Assembly (NCBI GenBank): GCA_037176725.1
Contig: JAZBRS010000050.1
Span: forward strand, 10,310,001 to 10,374,000
Direction of reading: 5' to 3'
Origin: Posidonia oceanica
Taxonomy: Eukaryota; Streptophyta; Magnoliopsida; Alismatales; Posidoniaceae
DNA length: 64,000 nt
Shown: piece by piece, positions 33,902 to 45,308 of the stretch
Layout of the letters: every line of letters starts with the position of its first letter
How positions within the stretch are numbered: position 1 is the first letter of the stretch
Program-made: the position numbers and the translations under genes
Notes under the pieces: generated by a model
Seen by the model: only the letters and a program-made list of their open reading frames with translations
Databases searched by the model: none
Told to the model about the DNA's origin: nothing

Positions 33902-35645
33902 GCAGGTTTCTGCTTGTTCAACACTCTTGTGTCAGACAACTACACAATCACACTTTCAAACAGCATTTAGCAGTTGTTTTTTTTTTGTTTTCACTTGATT
34001 ATTGGTGTTTTAATCTTTGTGGCTCTCAAGGTACCTAAAGCTTAGGTATGGCTTTCTTCAGGGATTATCTATGGATCCTCACAAATGAGAATAAAGGCTC
34101 CTTCTTGGTACTGCCCCTACCTCAACTCCTGAGGATTTTAGGGGAGCCTAAGCACACTTATATCCCTACCCCGTAGAGGTAGGGCCCAGTGTACTTAGGA
34201 TTGATTGGGTCTCTCTCGTATCAAGCACAAACATCCACAACAATCCACCAAAGGGGGGGAAGAAAACAATTCTTAGCTTAGGGTTCTAACTTATTTTTAC
34301 AAGAGTCAAGGGAAGAAAATGTGACTCTTGGAAATAACAAGTGACAATACAAACACTTTTCTTAGATCCTTTGCAACAAGGGTGTTCAAGATCTATGAAG
34401 TTATCTGTATAGCCTAAGAAAAGACATAAACAATTTAGTTCCCAATAAGGGCCATGCAAGTCATAGAGGAAACTTGACTTTTTGATTTTTTTTTTTTTAA
34501 AGCACCAAAGATTTAAGGTTCTGGTCTCTACGGCAAAGCCGATTACCTCACACCACCGTCTTTGGGTCAGTTATAAAAAGAAAACAAAGAAAAACTTTGA
34601 AAATAAAAGGGATTCTGTTCAGAGTCGTTGAACGCTGAGACTGGGCCGTTCAATGTTGAACACTCAAAGTCAGGCATTTAACGTACTGACAGAGAGTTTT
34701 TTTTTTCAGAAAGCAGTGATTTTTAATTAATCACCCCCACTCCCGAGAATCATAGAGAAAAGAGAGGTGATTACATGTATTTTCAACGTAAAAAAACTAA
34801 CAAAACAAAAATGAGTCGTGGTGCCTTAAAATACTATGAGGAATTTCGCCACAAACTCATAAAAATCTGAAAAAGGTAGAAAAATGCAAGGAAAAGAATA
34901 GAAGAAGAAGAGGATGCTCACCTTAGCACGGGAGTACTTTTAGCGGTCTCACCGTGATCGTCATTCTGTAGATATAGGGTTTTTAGAGGAGAAAGGCGTT
35001 TTTCTGTGTTTGTTGCTTTCTCAACATCCCCTTCTGTTTGTATTCGATCTCGCCACTCCACGGGTGATGAAGTCGATGTGATCGCCACTCTTGGTTTGCT
35101 TGTGCTGGCCCTCGAGACGCCTGGGGTGATTGATTGGTATGGGTTCAGCTACCTTGGGACAACGCCAGCGTTGCCCAAGGGTACCCATGCTTGATGAGCT
35201 TCTGCTTCTTCTTCTTTTTCTAGAAAAACAATGTTAGAGATCCGGATTAATATGGTGTAGTAAATTATCCCAAAATAAAACTAAAAACCAACATAAACCA
35301 ATCAGAAAAGTACTTACCCGAGGGGTTTTATCCCCCCGATTACAACTAAATATGAGTATGCCTAGCTACAACAATATGTAAAATGACATGCGATATGCAA
35401 AATACTAAGAAAGAAAACCCCTTTTAGTCTAAGAAATGTGATGTGTTGACGTTACGTAGTCGGAGAAAGAAGAAGGCAAGTTCTTTGGCTCTCTCTTTCT
35501 CTCCAATTTCTCTCTTCAAATTCGTGTCTCTCTCTTAATTCTATTTTTCGGTCTTCCCTCCCTCCAAAAATCCGTCCTCCTGATCCCTTTTTCTGATCCC
35601 TTTCAAGACTGGAGTACCCCTGCTTTTATAGAAGCAGGGGAAGAA
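33902..35645 (-). other. gypsy1 5' LTR / leader remainder
   Basis: After the GCAGG duplication (33902-33906) gypsy1 resumes. No coding region is supported. It holds an imperfect hairpin (34147-34199), an inverted repeat TTGAACG...CGTTCAA (34628-34652) of the kind at 12393-12422, and a likely minus-strand promoter near 35600-35640. The right edge is an abrupt junction with the gag-only copy 2. Confidence 0.6.
35608..35642 (-). promoter_or_regulatory. Candidate LTR core promoter of gypsy1
   Basis: The minus strand reads CCCCTGCTTCTATAAAAGC followed by AGGGGTACTCC. CTATAAAAG is a good plant TATA box, set in a short inverted repeat CCCCTGCTT...AAGCAGGGG. A purine-rich leader follows. No transcription start can be fixed from sequence alone. 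Confidence 0.5.
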
Positions 35646-36561
35646 CAAAAGATATTCAATTAAAACTTGTCATCAAAATCAAATGCCAAAATCAATTTTA
35701 TATGATATACAATGTTAATACTATTTGTTTGAAGATATTCAATGTTGATACACCAATGTTGAGATATCTAATATATTCAATGTGCTCTCCCTATAGATGA
35801 GCATGGATAAATACAATTTATTCCAAAATAGATAATAATCTAAACAAGTGTATTGCAAAGATCAATAAGTATTGATTTCAAGGAATTACTCATAAAAGCT
35901 CTCCTTTTATCAAGTATAAAAAATAATTCACTGAAAATCCAAGCAAAATACTTATAAAGATTCAAGAATAGAATATCAATAATCAATATGATCACATGTC
36001 ATAAATAACAAAAGTTTTATCAAGAAGTCAAAATTTCAGATTTCTAGACAGATCGGCAAACTGGATGAAAACGACAGATCAATTCAGGAGATTTCGATAT
36101 TCTGGTCCAAAAACGGTATTCCGAACCAGTTTGAATTTTTTATTTATTTTAAACAGAGATAATTTTTTAGGAAATAATACCAATTGTTTGTAATGTAAAT
36201 TCATGATAAATTGAATGAAATTCCATCCAAATAATTTCATTAATCAATAAATTTAAAACAGTTAAAAATATCCTTTTTAATGGGATTTTCAAATTTTGTC
36301 AATGATTAATAGTCCCATGTGCCTTCTCCCTCTTTGAGAAATCAAGTACCAAGTAGAGATTTTGGTACCCACTTAATTTTGAGTCCAAATGGATTAGTCT
36401 TATTATTTCTCATTTTGGAGATCTATTTATCTCTTTCTACTTTCTTAACAACAAATTCATATTTTTCATCATTCTTAGCTCTAACAAATCCATTTTCATA
36501 TGGAATAACATTTCTAGGAACATTTTCACTTCTATATTTCCTTTTATCAAAAGTTTTCTTC

Positions 36562-37769
36562 TTATGAGTTACTAACATCATTAAGTAAATTTTCACTTTT
36601 GAACTTTAATGATGCAAAGTCACTTTCTAAAACATCAATTCTACCTGTCATGATATTCAATTCATTTCTCAAGATATCATTTTCTATTTCAAATACTTTA
36701 TTCTTACTTTTCAATTCATTATTTTCATTTAAAATCAACTCCTTTTCATGAGATATACCCTTAAAGTTTTTGTTCAAACTTTTGTATTTACTATTCAAGG
36801 ATTTATATTTTAAATAAACCTCATTAAACGCATCAAGTAAATCATCCATAGAAAAATCTTCAATATTGTCTAAAAATGTTACCTCACTGGTTTTTACCAT
36901 AAAACACGAGTGAGCAACCTCACCATCTTCATCGGAGGGATCGCTATCGTCCCATGTAGCTTGAAGAACCTTCTTCTTCTTAATTTTTCTCTTGTCATTC
37001 TTTTGTATTCTTTCTTTCTCTAAGAATGACTTGAACTTGTTAGTAATAAAAGCAAAATCTTCCTCACCCAAATCATGCGATTCATTTAAGACATTAAGTG
37101 CAATACTCTTCTTTTTTGAAATATTTTCTATTTCTTTCTCAATCATTTGTACTTCATAGGAAGTGAGATTTCCTATGAGTTCTTCTAGTGAATAATTTGA
37201 GAGGTCTTTTGTCTCTTCAATGGTAGTAGTTTTTTCTCCCATTCTAGAGTTAAAGACCTGAGAATTTTTCTAACTAGATCACTTTGAGAAAAACTTTTAC
37301 CAAGTGATTGCAAATTATTTGTAATCTTAGAAAATCTAATAAACATGTTTCCAATGGATTCATTAGATTTCATTTTAAACAATTCATACTTATGAACAAG
37401 TATATTGATTTTCGTCTCTTTTACTTGGTTTGTTCCTTCATGAGTAATTTCTAAAATATGCCATGCATTATGAGAAGTGCTACAATTAGAAATTCTATTA
37501 AATTCATCTTGACTAATAGCACAAAACAATGTGTTCAATCCCTTAGCATCTAAAGTAGCTAATTTTATTTTATTTTCATTCTATTTCTTATAATCCTTCT
37601 TACTAGGTGTATAACCATTTATAATGATATCCCATAAATCAAAATCAATGGATTTAAGATATACTTGCATTCTACATTTCCAATAATTATAATTTGTGCC
37701 ATCAAAAAATGATGGTCTATGAATACTCTGTCCATCTACAAAACTAGTGTTATATGAACAAGAAGTCAT
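36562..37769 (-). pseudogene. Ty1/copia-type gag of gag-only element copy 2
   Basis: Starts at 37769, MTSCSYNTSFVDGQSIHRPS, with FFDGTNYNYWKCRMQ. A TAG replaces the Trp found in copy 1 near 37581-37583. A frame change near 37240 separates LGKSFSQSDLVRKILRSLTL from the second half. The second half includes LQATWDDSDPSDEDGEVAHS preceded by a basic stretch, with no CCHC between, as in copy 1. It ends with a coiled-coil-like acidic region and stops near 36562, leaving out the tail GPKIKWVPK in this frame. Confidence 0.85.
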
Positions 37770-37822
37770 ATCTAAAAGATATTTAAATCTTATATTCTAG
37801 ACGACCAGGCTCTGATACCAAT

Positions 37823-38941
37823 TGTAGGATCAAGAGTCTTCACTAAAGGGAGGGTGAATAGTGATTTAAAAGATAAGTGTGGATTTTAAATTCTCTTTAA
37901 CTATTTTAAGTAAATTAGCAAGTAAATGAAATATGGAGATATAGATTTGAATGTTTAAACTAAAACATGCATAGAAGGGGATGAGAGGCAATGAAAATAT
38001 ACGCAAGTAATTTTATAGTGGTTCAACCTCCCCAGCCTAGTCCACTCCCTGAGAAATCTCCTCAAGAGTTACCTTAACTTTAATCTTGTTCTAGGCCAAG
38101 ATCTTGCCGTACACCTTGACGAGACCACACCAAGCCCCTGCAAAAACCGCGGTAACCCTTCTCGCTCCTAGAGAAGAAACTCACTCAAGAAATAGAAGAT
38201 TACAACTCTTGTTGACTCTTTTCTATATCTCCCAAAGACTTTTGGCTAAATGGAAGGATAGGGATGAGGCACTCTTGTTTTGGGAATATTTCTAACAAAA
38301 TAAGAGTGGAATGCTTGAAAAATAATGTGCCTTGAAACTCTATATCATGTGTCTTGTCTATGTGATGAATGGAGGTCCTATTTATAAGAAAATATGGATA
38401 AAAGTTTGTCTCTAATGTCTCTTTCAACGTTCACAATCGGCTAGTAAAACGGTAGACTGAAGTTTTTTGGTATGCCGTTTTAGCTCAGATTGTTACAGCA
38501 AATACGACCAATTCGGTAGACTAAACAAAATTTGGTATGCCGAAAATCTCTAATTCAGTAAACCGTAAAATTTTGGTATGCTGTTTTGCACTAAAATTTT
38601 GCATACACAATTTTCATGATTTTAAAGTTTTTTACAAATTTTCTCGAACCACTTGCTTATAGACCTAAATGCTTCTAACCTAGGGTACTCTAAGTTTAAC
38701 TAGGTCACTCTTTCATAATTTTTGGAGATTTTACAAAAGACATATTACAACTCAAATATAATACAAAAGTTACATATTTAGAGTTGAACATAAGTTTTCA
38801 TGTCTTCATTAAAGCTCTATGAGCCATTTTGCCTTCTTCTTTCTCAAGGTCTATAAGAACGCTTTCTTAACCTAATAAGAAGGGTTAGAACACAAAATAT
38901 TTTGTTATCATCAAAACCAAGATAATGCAATTTTACCAACA
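37823..38941 (-). repeat. 5' LTR of gag-only element copy 2
   Basis: 1,119 bp, TG...CA, clearly homologous to 10175-11294 but more diverged; the CGGTAGACCG decamers are partly eroded. The interior primer-binding site adjoins at 37805-37822. Confidence 0.9.
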
Positions 38942-40830
38942 CTATTCACAATAGGTAAAGCTAGCTCCTCCCCCACCACTGAAGTGTCCATATCATCCTC
39001 AAGATTTACAGCTTCTACCTCAGCAATGGCTTTGAGCTCCAAAATATGCAAAGGAGTAGAAGTACCTACGGGAGTCCAGAAGGAAGAGATAGAATTTCTA
39101 TAACTAGTTATTTTAGAAGCAGTCGTGGAAGAGTTAGAAGCACAAGCAGTCTAAGAGGAGAACAAAAACAGAACATTGCTAAACGCTTTAGAAGTAGATA
39201 TCACCATAGCTTAGAAAATCTAATTATTTCTAATAATCCAAATAAACCAAAGAGAGGCAAGGATAATCATATTCCACACCTTCAAGCTAAGATTAAACCA
39301 ATTTAAATCAATTAATGAGAATATTTGACTAGTATCAATAGCATCTAATCTAGAAGAAGGCCCATACGAATCCAACACAAAAAATTCCCAAAGAGAGCGA
39401 GTAAAAGAACATGCCAAGAAAAAATGGTTAGCATCTTCCAGGAAGAAGCCTCAAAGACTACAAATGGAGCTTCCAAGCTCCAGCCCACCCTCTAGTAATG
39501 AGGTGAACCTTAGTGAGAATTTTATTGTGAACTAAGAACCAACCGAAAATCTTAATTTTGGAGGATGCCCAAGTGTTCCAAATGGAGGAGAGGAAAGGTA
39601 AGCGAAGTCCTCCATCATTAATGAAGTTATAACAAGATTTAACAAAGAAGGAGCCACTTGAGGAGAGCTTCCAATGAGCCACATTGCAAGAAGTGGGGAG
39701 GTTAATGCTTCCAAGAATGGCCATAAAGTCAGGCAAACTAGACATGGAGTAATTCAAGTCTAGGTTGAAAAGAGCATCATAGCTTGCCCAATTAAGGGAG
39801 AGGGCTTTCTCTATGGTAATCTTTTTGCATAGAGCTCATGGAAGGCATGTTTAGAGTACCCACCGCGTCCCAAAGAAGGGTAGATCCACCATTGGCAATA
39901 AAGTAGGAGCACCTGACATTGAGCATGGGGAAGAGCTTCCGAATACCCTTCCAAAAGGGAGAAATGGAATTTGTAGAGGTATTAAGGAAACTGCTACCAA
40001 CACCATGAGCAAAGTATTTAGCATGAATAATACTTTTGCATTTGTAATTAACATCTTGAAGGAGTTTCCAAACGTACTCTCTTTTGATGGCAATGTTAAA
40101 GGATTTGAGGGAAAGAATTCCAAGGCCATCATGAGCCTTGCTTCTACAAATACGCTTCCAATTGACAAGGTGGAGTCCTTTACCCGAAGTTCATTGCCAA
40201 AGGAATTGTTTGCGAATAGAATCAATTTTCTTTTCAACTTTTTTGGAGAGATGAAGGATTGAGAGGAAGTCAAAAGGATGGAAGGAATCGAATTTAGGAG
40301 GGTGATTTGGCCACTAATGGAAAGGAAATTCCCTTTCCAATTGTCCAATTTGTGTTCCAACATATCAATAATTGGACTCTAATCTCGAGAGAAGGGGGTC
40401 CTGAAGTGCAAAGGAAGTCCAAGATAAGAGATTGGGAGGGTGGCAATCTCATAGCCCAAGAGGTCCTTGAAGTGAAGCATGTCTTGATGACTCACCCTGA
40501 TATCAGTCAAAGAGGATTGGTGGAAGTTGACTTTAAGCCTGGACACAAGTTGGAACAATAGAGACTGCGTTTCAAGTTGCAAACATATTCTATCGAAGGA
40601 TGGAGGAAAATGATAGTACCGTCTGCATATTGTACATTAAGAAGTTTGAGACCTCTTTGTTTATAGCAACACCATCAAGAAGGTCGTTCGCTTGTCCTAA
40701 GGCAAGCATTCTAGTAAATACATGCATTTCTAGGATGAAAAGCAGAGGAGAGAGTGGATTGCCTTGGCGAAGACCATTAGAGGAGGAGAAATAGTCACAA
40801 GAGGCATCATTAATAGCCACCTGATGCTCT
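38942..40830 (-). pseudogene. L1-type LINE, ORF2 C-terminal half (degenerate)
   Basis: Non-LTR retrotransposon remnant on the minus strand. RT is recognised by SSSNGLRQGNPLSPLLF (about 40790-40735) and VQYADGTI (about 40633-40610), where the catalytic YADD has become YADG. RT palm/thumb segments follow, including ISYLGLPLHF (40582-40379) and LDNWKGNFLSISGQITLLNS (40363-39851). The zf-RVT domain is WKLSSSGSFFVKSCYNFIND to KIKIFGWFLVHNKILT (39757-39458), and a tail with WNMIILASLWFIWIIRNN follows (39417-39220). Several frame changes and stops are present. No poly-A tail is visible; the 3' end is cut where the gag-only copy 2 begins. Confidence 0.87.
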
Positions 40831-42385
40831 TCCTCATCCCTGTTCTTTCTCCTTTATGTGCCATTAAATCATTCTTTACAACATTCACAAGTAATGTTTG
40901 GGAGATAACAGGATAGTCCATAGTTTTCAGCTGGTAGTCCTTTTCGTTCATCCCACTCCTTTTGCTCCATGGCTTTCGTCAAATAACGCTCAAACATGCA
41001 ATCAAATGACAATTTGATAATTTAATAGTTAGAAATTACATGTTCTAGCATAAATGTATACGACATGGGTGACAGGAAATGCAATAGGGAAGAAAATTCA
41101 GTGTAAAACCATACACTGTATCGCAATATAATTCTCCATATGTAAAATCATACACTGTAACGCAATAAGGAAGAATTTTCAGTGTAAAACCAAACACAGC
41201 AAATTGTAAAACCACACCAATCATAATCGCAATATAATTCTCCATATGTAATCAATAATTTCTATCTATTGTAACTGTGTGAATCTTTTAAAAGAACAAG
41301 TATTTTTGTTTGAAAATTGTGAACATGCCTGAGAAGAGGGGAGGCTTGAATCGGAAGAGGGTAAGGATTTTTGTGGAAAAGGAAAGAACTAACTTGAGAA
41401 GAGTCGTTGCCACCATCAATGGATGGGAAGAGTCATCGCAGCTGGTTGCGTCGACTAGATGGACGGGAAGGGGTTGCGGCTTGTGGTCTAGGACCACCAC
41501 GGTCGAGCTCGCCGCGGCTGTTGCGTCCTCCTCCTTTGGCAAGATTGGTTGTCGGCATGTGTGTTGCTGTTGGAGACATTGAGGTCAATGGGGATGGAGG
41601 CTGTGATTCGATTAGAAGAGGGGATTGGAAGAGGAGAATGAGAAGAAGGGATCGGAAGAGGGGAGCCTTCGATCGGAACAGGAGAAGGAGAAGAAGAGAT
41701 CGAAAGAGGGGAGGCGAGGGAGGATTCGATCGGAACAGGAGAAGGAAAAGAAGGGATCGGAAGAGAGGAGGCAAGGGTTTTGTGATTCGTAGGGAATGAG
41801 GACAATACATTCCTTATGTTTGTGATTAAACGCTTTTACACGTATAAACCAAACGAATTTCTTATTCTCTTTAAAAAAGCTACAAATAGTCCAGTTTAAG
41901 AGAAAACTAACTTTTCTTAATAAACTGTGTTATGAAAAATATTTCCAAACACAATCTTAATAGAAGAAATACAAGTCTTGATTCAAGAGATCCATTTATA
42001 CCCACCTTGGACTTAAATTACACCTACACGTTATCCATTTGTCCTAAATGTTATGCATTTACAACTACATAATTCTTCACATTATAATGTGACATGGACT
42101 TCAATTAGGAATGATAATGTGAACCGGCTTTGATCAGACTTGAAGTCTTAAATGCATTATTCTAGTTGTAAAATAGACTTGGTTACTTTTAATTGTCAAT
42201 TACACATCGATTAGACTTGAATGTAATAGTTTAGTTATGAATCGTGTTGACTTAAATAAGTACTTACAGATGCGTTATTGGTTTCGTATTTGAAGTCCTC
42301 GTTCTGTACTCTCTCTTTCTCTCTCTCGATAATCCACGTATACACCTTTAGACAAGGGTGGTGTGCGCTGCTTTAATCATTACGC
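40831..42385. other. No gene identified; tandem repeat and part of a MITE
   Basis: Contains an imperfect tandem repeat of GAAAATTCAGTGTAAAACC-type units (about 41090-41220) and a GA-rich stretch with repeats of GGATCGGAAGAGGGG (41600-41780). An AT-rich end (41811-41957) resembles the end of the 51681-52420 MITE in reverse. A short open frame near 40830-40950 is not recognised. Nothing else is seen in 41958-42385. Confidence 0.5.
41811..41957 (-). mobile_element. End fragment of a MITE related to 51681-52420
   Basis: Read in reverse it gives AGATTGTGTTTGGAAATATT, then ACAGTTTATTAAGAAAA and CGTTTGGTTTATACGTG. This is the same order of words as the left end of the 51.7-kb MITE. TAA (41958-41960) would be one target copy. 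The other end was not found; the core here is GA-rich instead of CCG-rich. Confidence 0.45.
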
Positions 42386-42756
42386 TTGGACTCGTTCTTT
42401 CTTCATCCAGAAAGAAACAAGAAACGTGCAATAATAGTCCCCACCGGTACGGACGCCGTGGTAACACGTGGGGCCCACCGCCCACATCACATCACATCCC
42501 CACCCCGCGATAGCGTGGCGAACCAGCGGTTCCCAGGCCCAAGAAGACCAACAGTCCAACACACACACACACACACGGGCTGCCACACCTCTCGTTCTCT
42601 CTCTTCCCCTCGAAGATTTATCTCCCCTGCCATTGCTGTTGCTGCCCTGAGGAGGACCGGACAACACATGTATGCGAGCCTCGAACCCTATTTGTTCCTT
42701 TTCCCCGATTGCATCTTCTCCTCCTTCTGCCGCCGCTTCCTTCGACGCAATGGAAG
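42386..42756 (+). other. Possible promoter and 5' UTR exon of the NFRKB-like gene
   Basis: A GC-rich stretch amid AT-rich sequence with CT repeats (42302-42330, 42590-42606) and a (CA)n run. It ends at CGCAATGGAAG followed by a consensus donor GTACTTGTG (42757). This looks like a plant 5' UTR exon upstream of the coding exons at 50.3 kb, on the same strand. Only a transcript could show that it belongs to that gene. Open frames crossing it are not convincing. Confidence 0.3.
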
Positions 42757-43466
42757 GTACTTGTGTTTTCTTTCTTTCTTATTTTATTGGACTGGGGATT
42801 TTCGCCTTCTGCTTCTTTTGCTATTTCTCGTGGTTTTATTAGTCGTGTGATGGTTCGATCGCCATGTGGTAGCTACATGCTGGTGGTGATCATCTGGTAT
42901 TGGGGACTGGGGGATTTTGTGTCTGGACGGGTACTGTTTGTGTATTGGAATTTGGGATTTTACTGGCGCACTTGGATTGAGTCTGGCGATGCAGTGCTGC
43001 TATTTACTTGATGCATGCTATGCGTGTGTTTTTCTTGCTTTTTTAGTTTGGAAGTTCTTGCTGGAGTTACGGAGTGGTTTTGAAAGAAATAGTGGCACAA
43101 GAATGAAAGACGTGTGTTTTCGTTTTTTACTTAAGACCAATACAGCCATTTTATCTTTTAGATGGTGAATCGGATAAGTACCCAACCAAATCCTGTCATA
43201 TAGATCAACCTTATACACTTACACCGTTCTCATTTGTATCCAACTGGCTTCACGGAGTTTGTTTGGCACCTGATTGCATAATTTTGAATTCATTATGGCA
43301 TCAATTCTTATGAGTTGGGTCCTGTGCTTTTGACGCATACCAATGGACATATTTTAACCACTCCGACATCTATCCTCTTAAAAGATCATATTCCATAAAT
43401 TCTTCCATTCCTGGACACATGAATATGGCAGAGGGGCAGCCTGCAAATCCTTAGGTTTCATCATGT
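42757..43466. other. Non-coding, possibly intron 1
   Basis: T-rich sequence after the candidate donor. No repeat or gene is recognised. Confidence 0.4.
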
Positions 43467-43474
43467 CTTGTAGG

Positions 43475-43984
43475 TAGGGGTGCAAACGGATCGAATACGG
43501 TACGGATATGGGTGTTACCATATCCGTATCCGTTTTTGAAGTACGGATACGGATATCATTCGGATATGAAAAATGCATATCTATATCCTTAAAAAAATGG
43601 ATATAGATACGTATACAGTACGGATATTTGACGGATCGACACGGATAAAAACCAGATATAGTAGAATATCAAAAAAAAATTATGTCTAAAGCTTCAAATA
43701 TATGTAAGTGAATATACTTTACATAACTAATAATATGAAAATCAGTAAATTATGACTATTGTCATTAAAAATTTATATATTACAATCAAATCAAAGAATA
43801 TATCTATGTAATATGGATATAATACGGATAACGAATACAAAATGGATATTATAGAAGATTTAAAAAATGGTATCCATATCCGTATCCATATCCGCTCGAG
43901 ACGGATACAGATAATCCATATCCCCTAAAAAATGGGTACAAATACTAATACGAGACGGATATCCCATATCCGTTTGCACCCCTA
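43475..43984. mobile_element. 510-bp hAT-type MITE
   Basis: Terminal inverted repeats TAGGGGTGCAAACGGAT (left) and its near complement at the right end (ATATCCGTTTGCACCCCTA), flanked by the 8-bp duplication CTTGTAGG (43467-43474 and 43985-43992). The 8-bp duplication and the short TIR point to the hAT superfamily. The interior is filled with alternating GGATATGG / CCATATCC words, so much of the element can fold back on itself. It has no coding capacity. Confidence 0.9.
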
Positions 43985-43992
43985 CTTGTAGG

Positions 43993-44432
43993 TACAAGTA
44001 TGTGATTAGTATTTAAGACTAACCTCAGTTAGGGATTAAGAGGCAACGACCTAACCATCATTCCAAATGATAATACATTTAGACTGGGGCTTAGTGTACG
44101 TGGTATTTTCAAGTCATTTCAAAGACGTAGGTTTTCTTTTCTTTTTTTGTGGAAAATTCTAAGATACCCATTGTACTATCTCACAAAGTTGTAACTATTT
44201 ATTAGTAGTTATAATTGTTTATTTATATTTACAAATCTCACCATCCATATGTTTGAATTAATGATCATGATTAAAAGTGTATGGTACCCAACAAAATCTT
44301 TGATACCCTGGTGGGTACTGTAGACACACACTTTTTTTTATTATAGAGATTCTTGTTTCATCAATCTTCCTTCTTTAAGCTTGTGTGAACTTCCTTACAT
44401 ACATCCACATTTGGAAGTGTGGAGGTCAATTC
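43993..44432. other. Non-coding stretch before copia element 1
   Basis: AT-rich; no gene, TIR or LTR is recognised. Confidence 0.5.
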
Positions 44433-44563
44433 TGTTCAGTATTAGAGTATTGTGTATTAGGTAGTGTAATAGGGTAATTGGATATCCTTTTATATCCTAT
44501 CCTATATATATGTAACATGTTAACCTAATAGCAATATACACAATATTTTCTCTCCATCTTACA
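44433..44563 (+). repeat. 5' LTR of copia element 1
   Basis: 131 bp, TGTTCAGTATTAG to CATCTTACA. It differs from the 3' LTR at about five bases plus one AT insertion. A TATA-like CCTATATATATG lies at 44501-44512. Confidence 0.9.
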
Positions 44564-45308
44564 TGGTACCAGAGTCCAGGTTTAAACCCTAGCCGCTGGC
44601 CACTTCCTTTCTCTTCTCCGGCCACCTCTGGCGTCGTGAGGACCTTCCCCACTCTTTTCCGCCTCCCCCCGAGTCAGCCGAACCTTCCTCCGTCGCCAAC
44701 AGACCCTTCGGAGTCCTCCACCGCCGACAAGCCATCCAGAGCCTTCCTCCGCCACCGTCGGGTCTCCTGCAGGCTTCCCCCTCCCCTTCCATCGCCGTCG
44801 GGCTTCCCGGAAGTCTCTTCTCGCCGGTGTCGGGGCCTGTCTCCGACCCTGATCTCCTGCTTACAGGCTCTTCCACGTCCTGTCCGGCCCTGATCTCCTG
44901 CCGACAGGCTCTTCCACATCCTGTCCGGCCCTAATCTCCTGCCGACAGGCTCTTCCAAGTGCTGTCCGGCTCTGATCTCCTGCTGACAGGCCATTCCAGG
45001 CCCTGTCCGGCTGTTGTAAGGGGCACTCGGCCCCTCCTCCGTCACCAGCGGCTCCAGCCGCTGTCTCCTTTGCCGGCACACATGTGAGTGGTGCGTCAAA
45101 GGCTTCTACTACTACCACCGGCAGTCGATCTGGTGGCCACTACTGCTGAACTGCTTATACAAAGTGCTGTGTATCCTTCTCTCTACAACTACTGATAGTG
45201 GTTCTTATTATCCACCTGGTTATCACCCCTTGGAGGCTTTCTGGCGTGTTTTAGCACCGATTGAACCTAGATAACACCTCTTTTCAGATCTGATTTGTGT
45301 AGATCATT
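44564..45308 (+). other. Leader of copia element 1
   Basis: PBS TGGTACCAGAGTCCAGG, then a GC-rich leader with four imperfect tandem units of CCTGATCTCCTGCCGACAGG (about 44850-45005). No coding sequence is supported; frames across it are by-products of the repeats. Confidence 0.6.

Larger units (their letters stand above)
1..35645 (-). mobile_element. Outer Ty3/gypsy element (gypsy1), decayed and split by nested insertions; 3' part outside window
   Basis: On the minus strand the order is 5' LTR/leader (about 35645 down to 33907, continuing 12433 to about 11960), gag (11955-11295 plus 5655-4283), protease-like domains, G-patch, RT and RNase H, which runs off position 1. The gag frame reads straight through when the 5656-11294 insertion and one copy of its CATTC duplication are removed, so the two halves belong together. 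The GCAGG duplication (12429-12433 and 33902-33906) joins the rest. From gag to about 1862 one reading frame is kept, broken only by in-frame stops; one frame change follows before RT. No 3' LTR is visible, and the 5' LTR edges could not be fixed because the right side was truncated near 35645. Confidence 0.8.
35646..38941 (-). mobile_element. Truncated gag-only Ty1/copia-type element, copy 2
   Basis: Same family as 5656-11294, with the same order and orientation. It keeps the 5' LTR (37823-38941), a full primer-binding site TGGTATCAGAGCCTGG, gag and part of the spacer, but has lost the 3' LTR and part of the spacer on the left. At about 35646 it is joined directly to gypsy1 sequence. It also shows no pol and no CCHC knuckle, so those losses belong to the family and not just to one copy. 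The right flank is LINE sequence; no target duplication can be tested. Confidence 0.88.

Noticed and set aside
40830..40951. Short minus-strand frame next to the LINE as a host exon
   Set aside because: No recognised family and no convincing splice sites.
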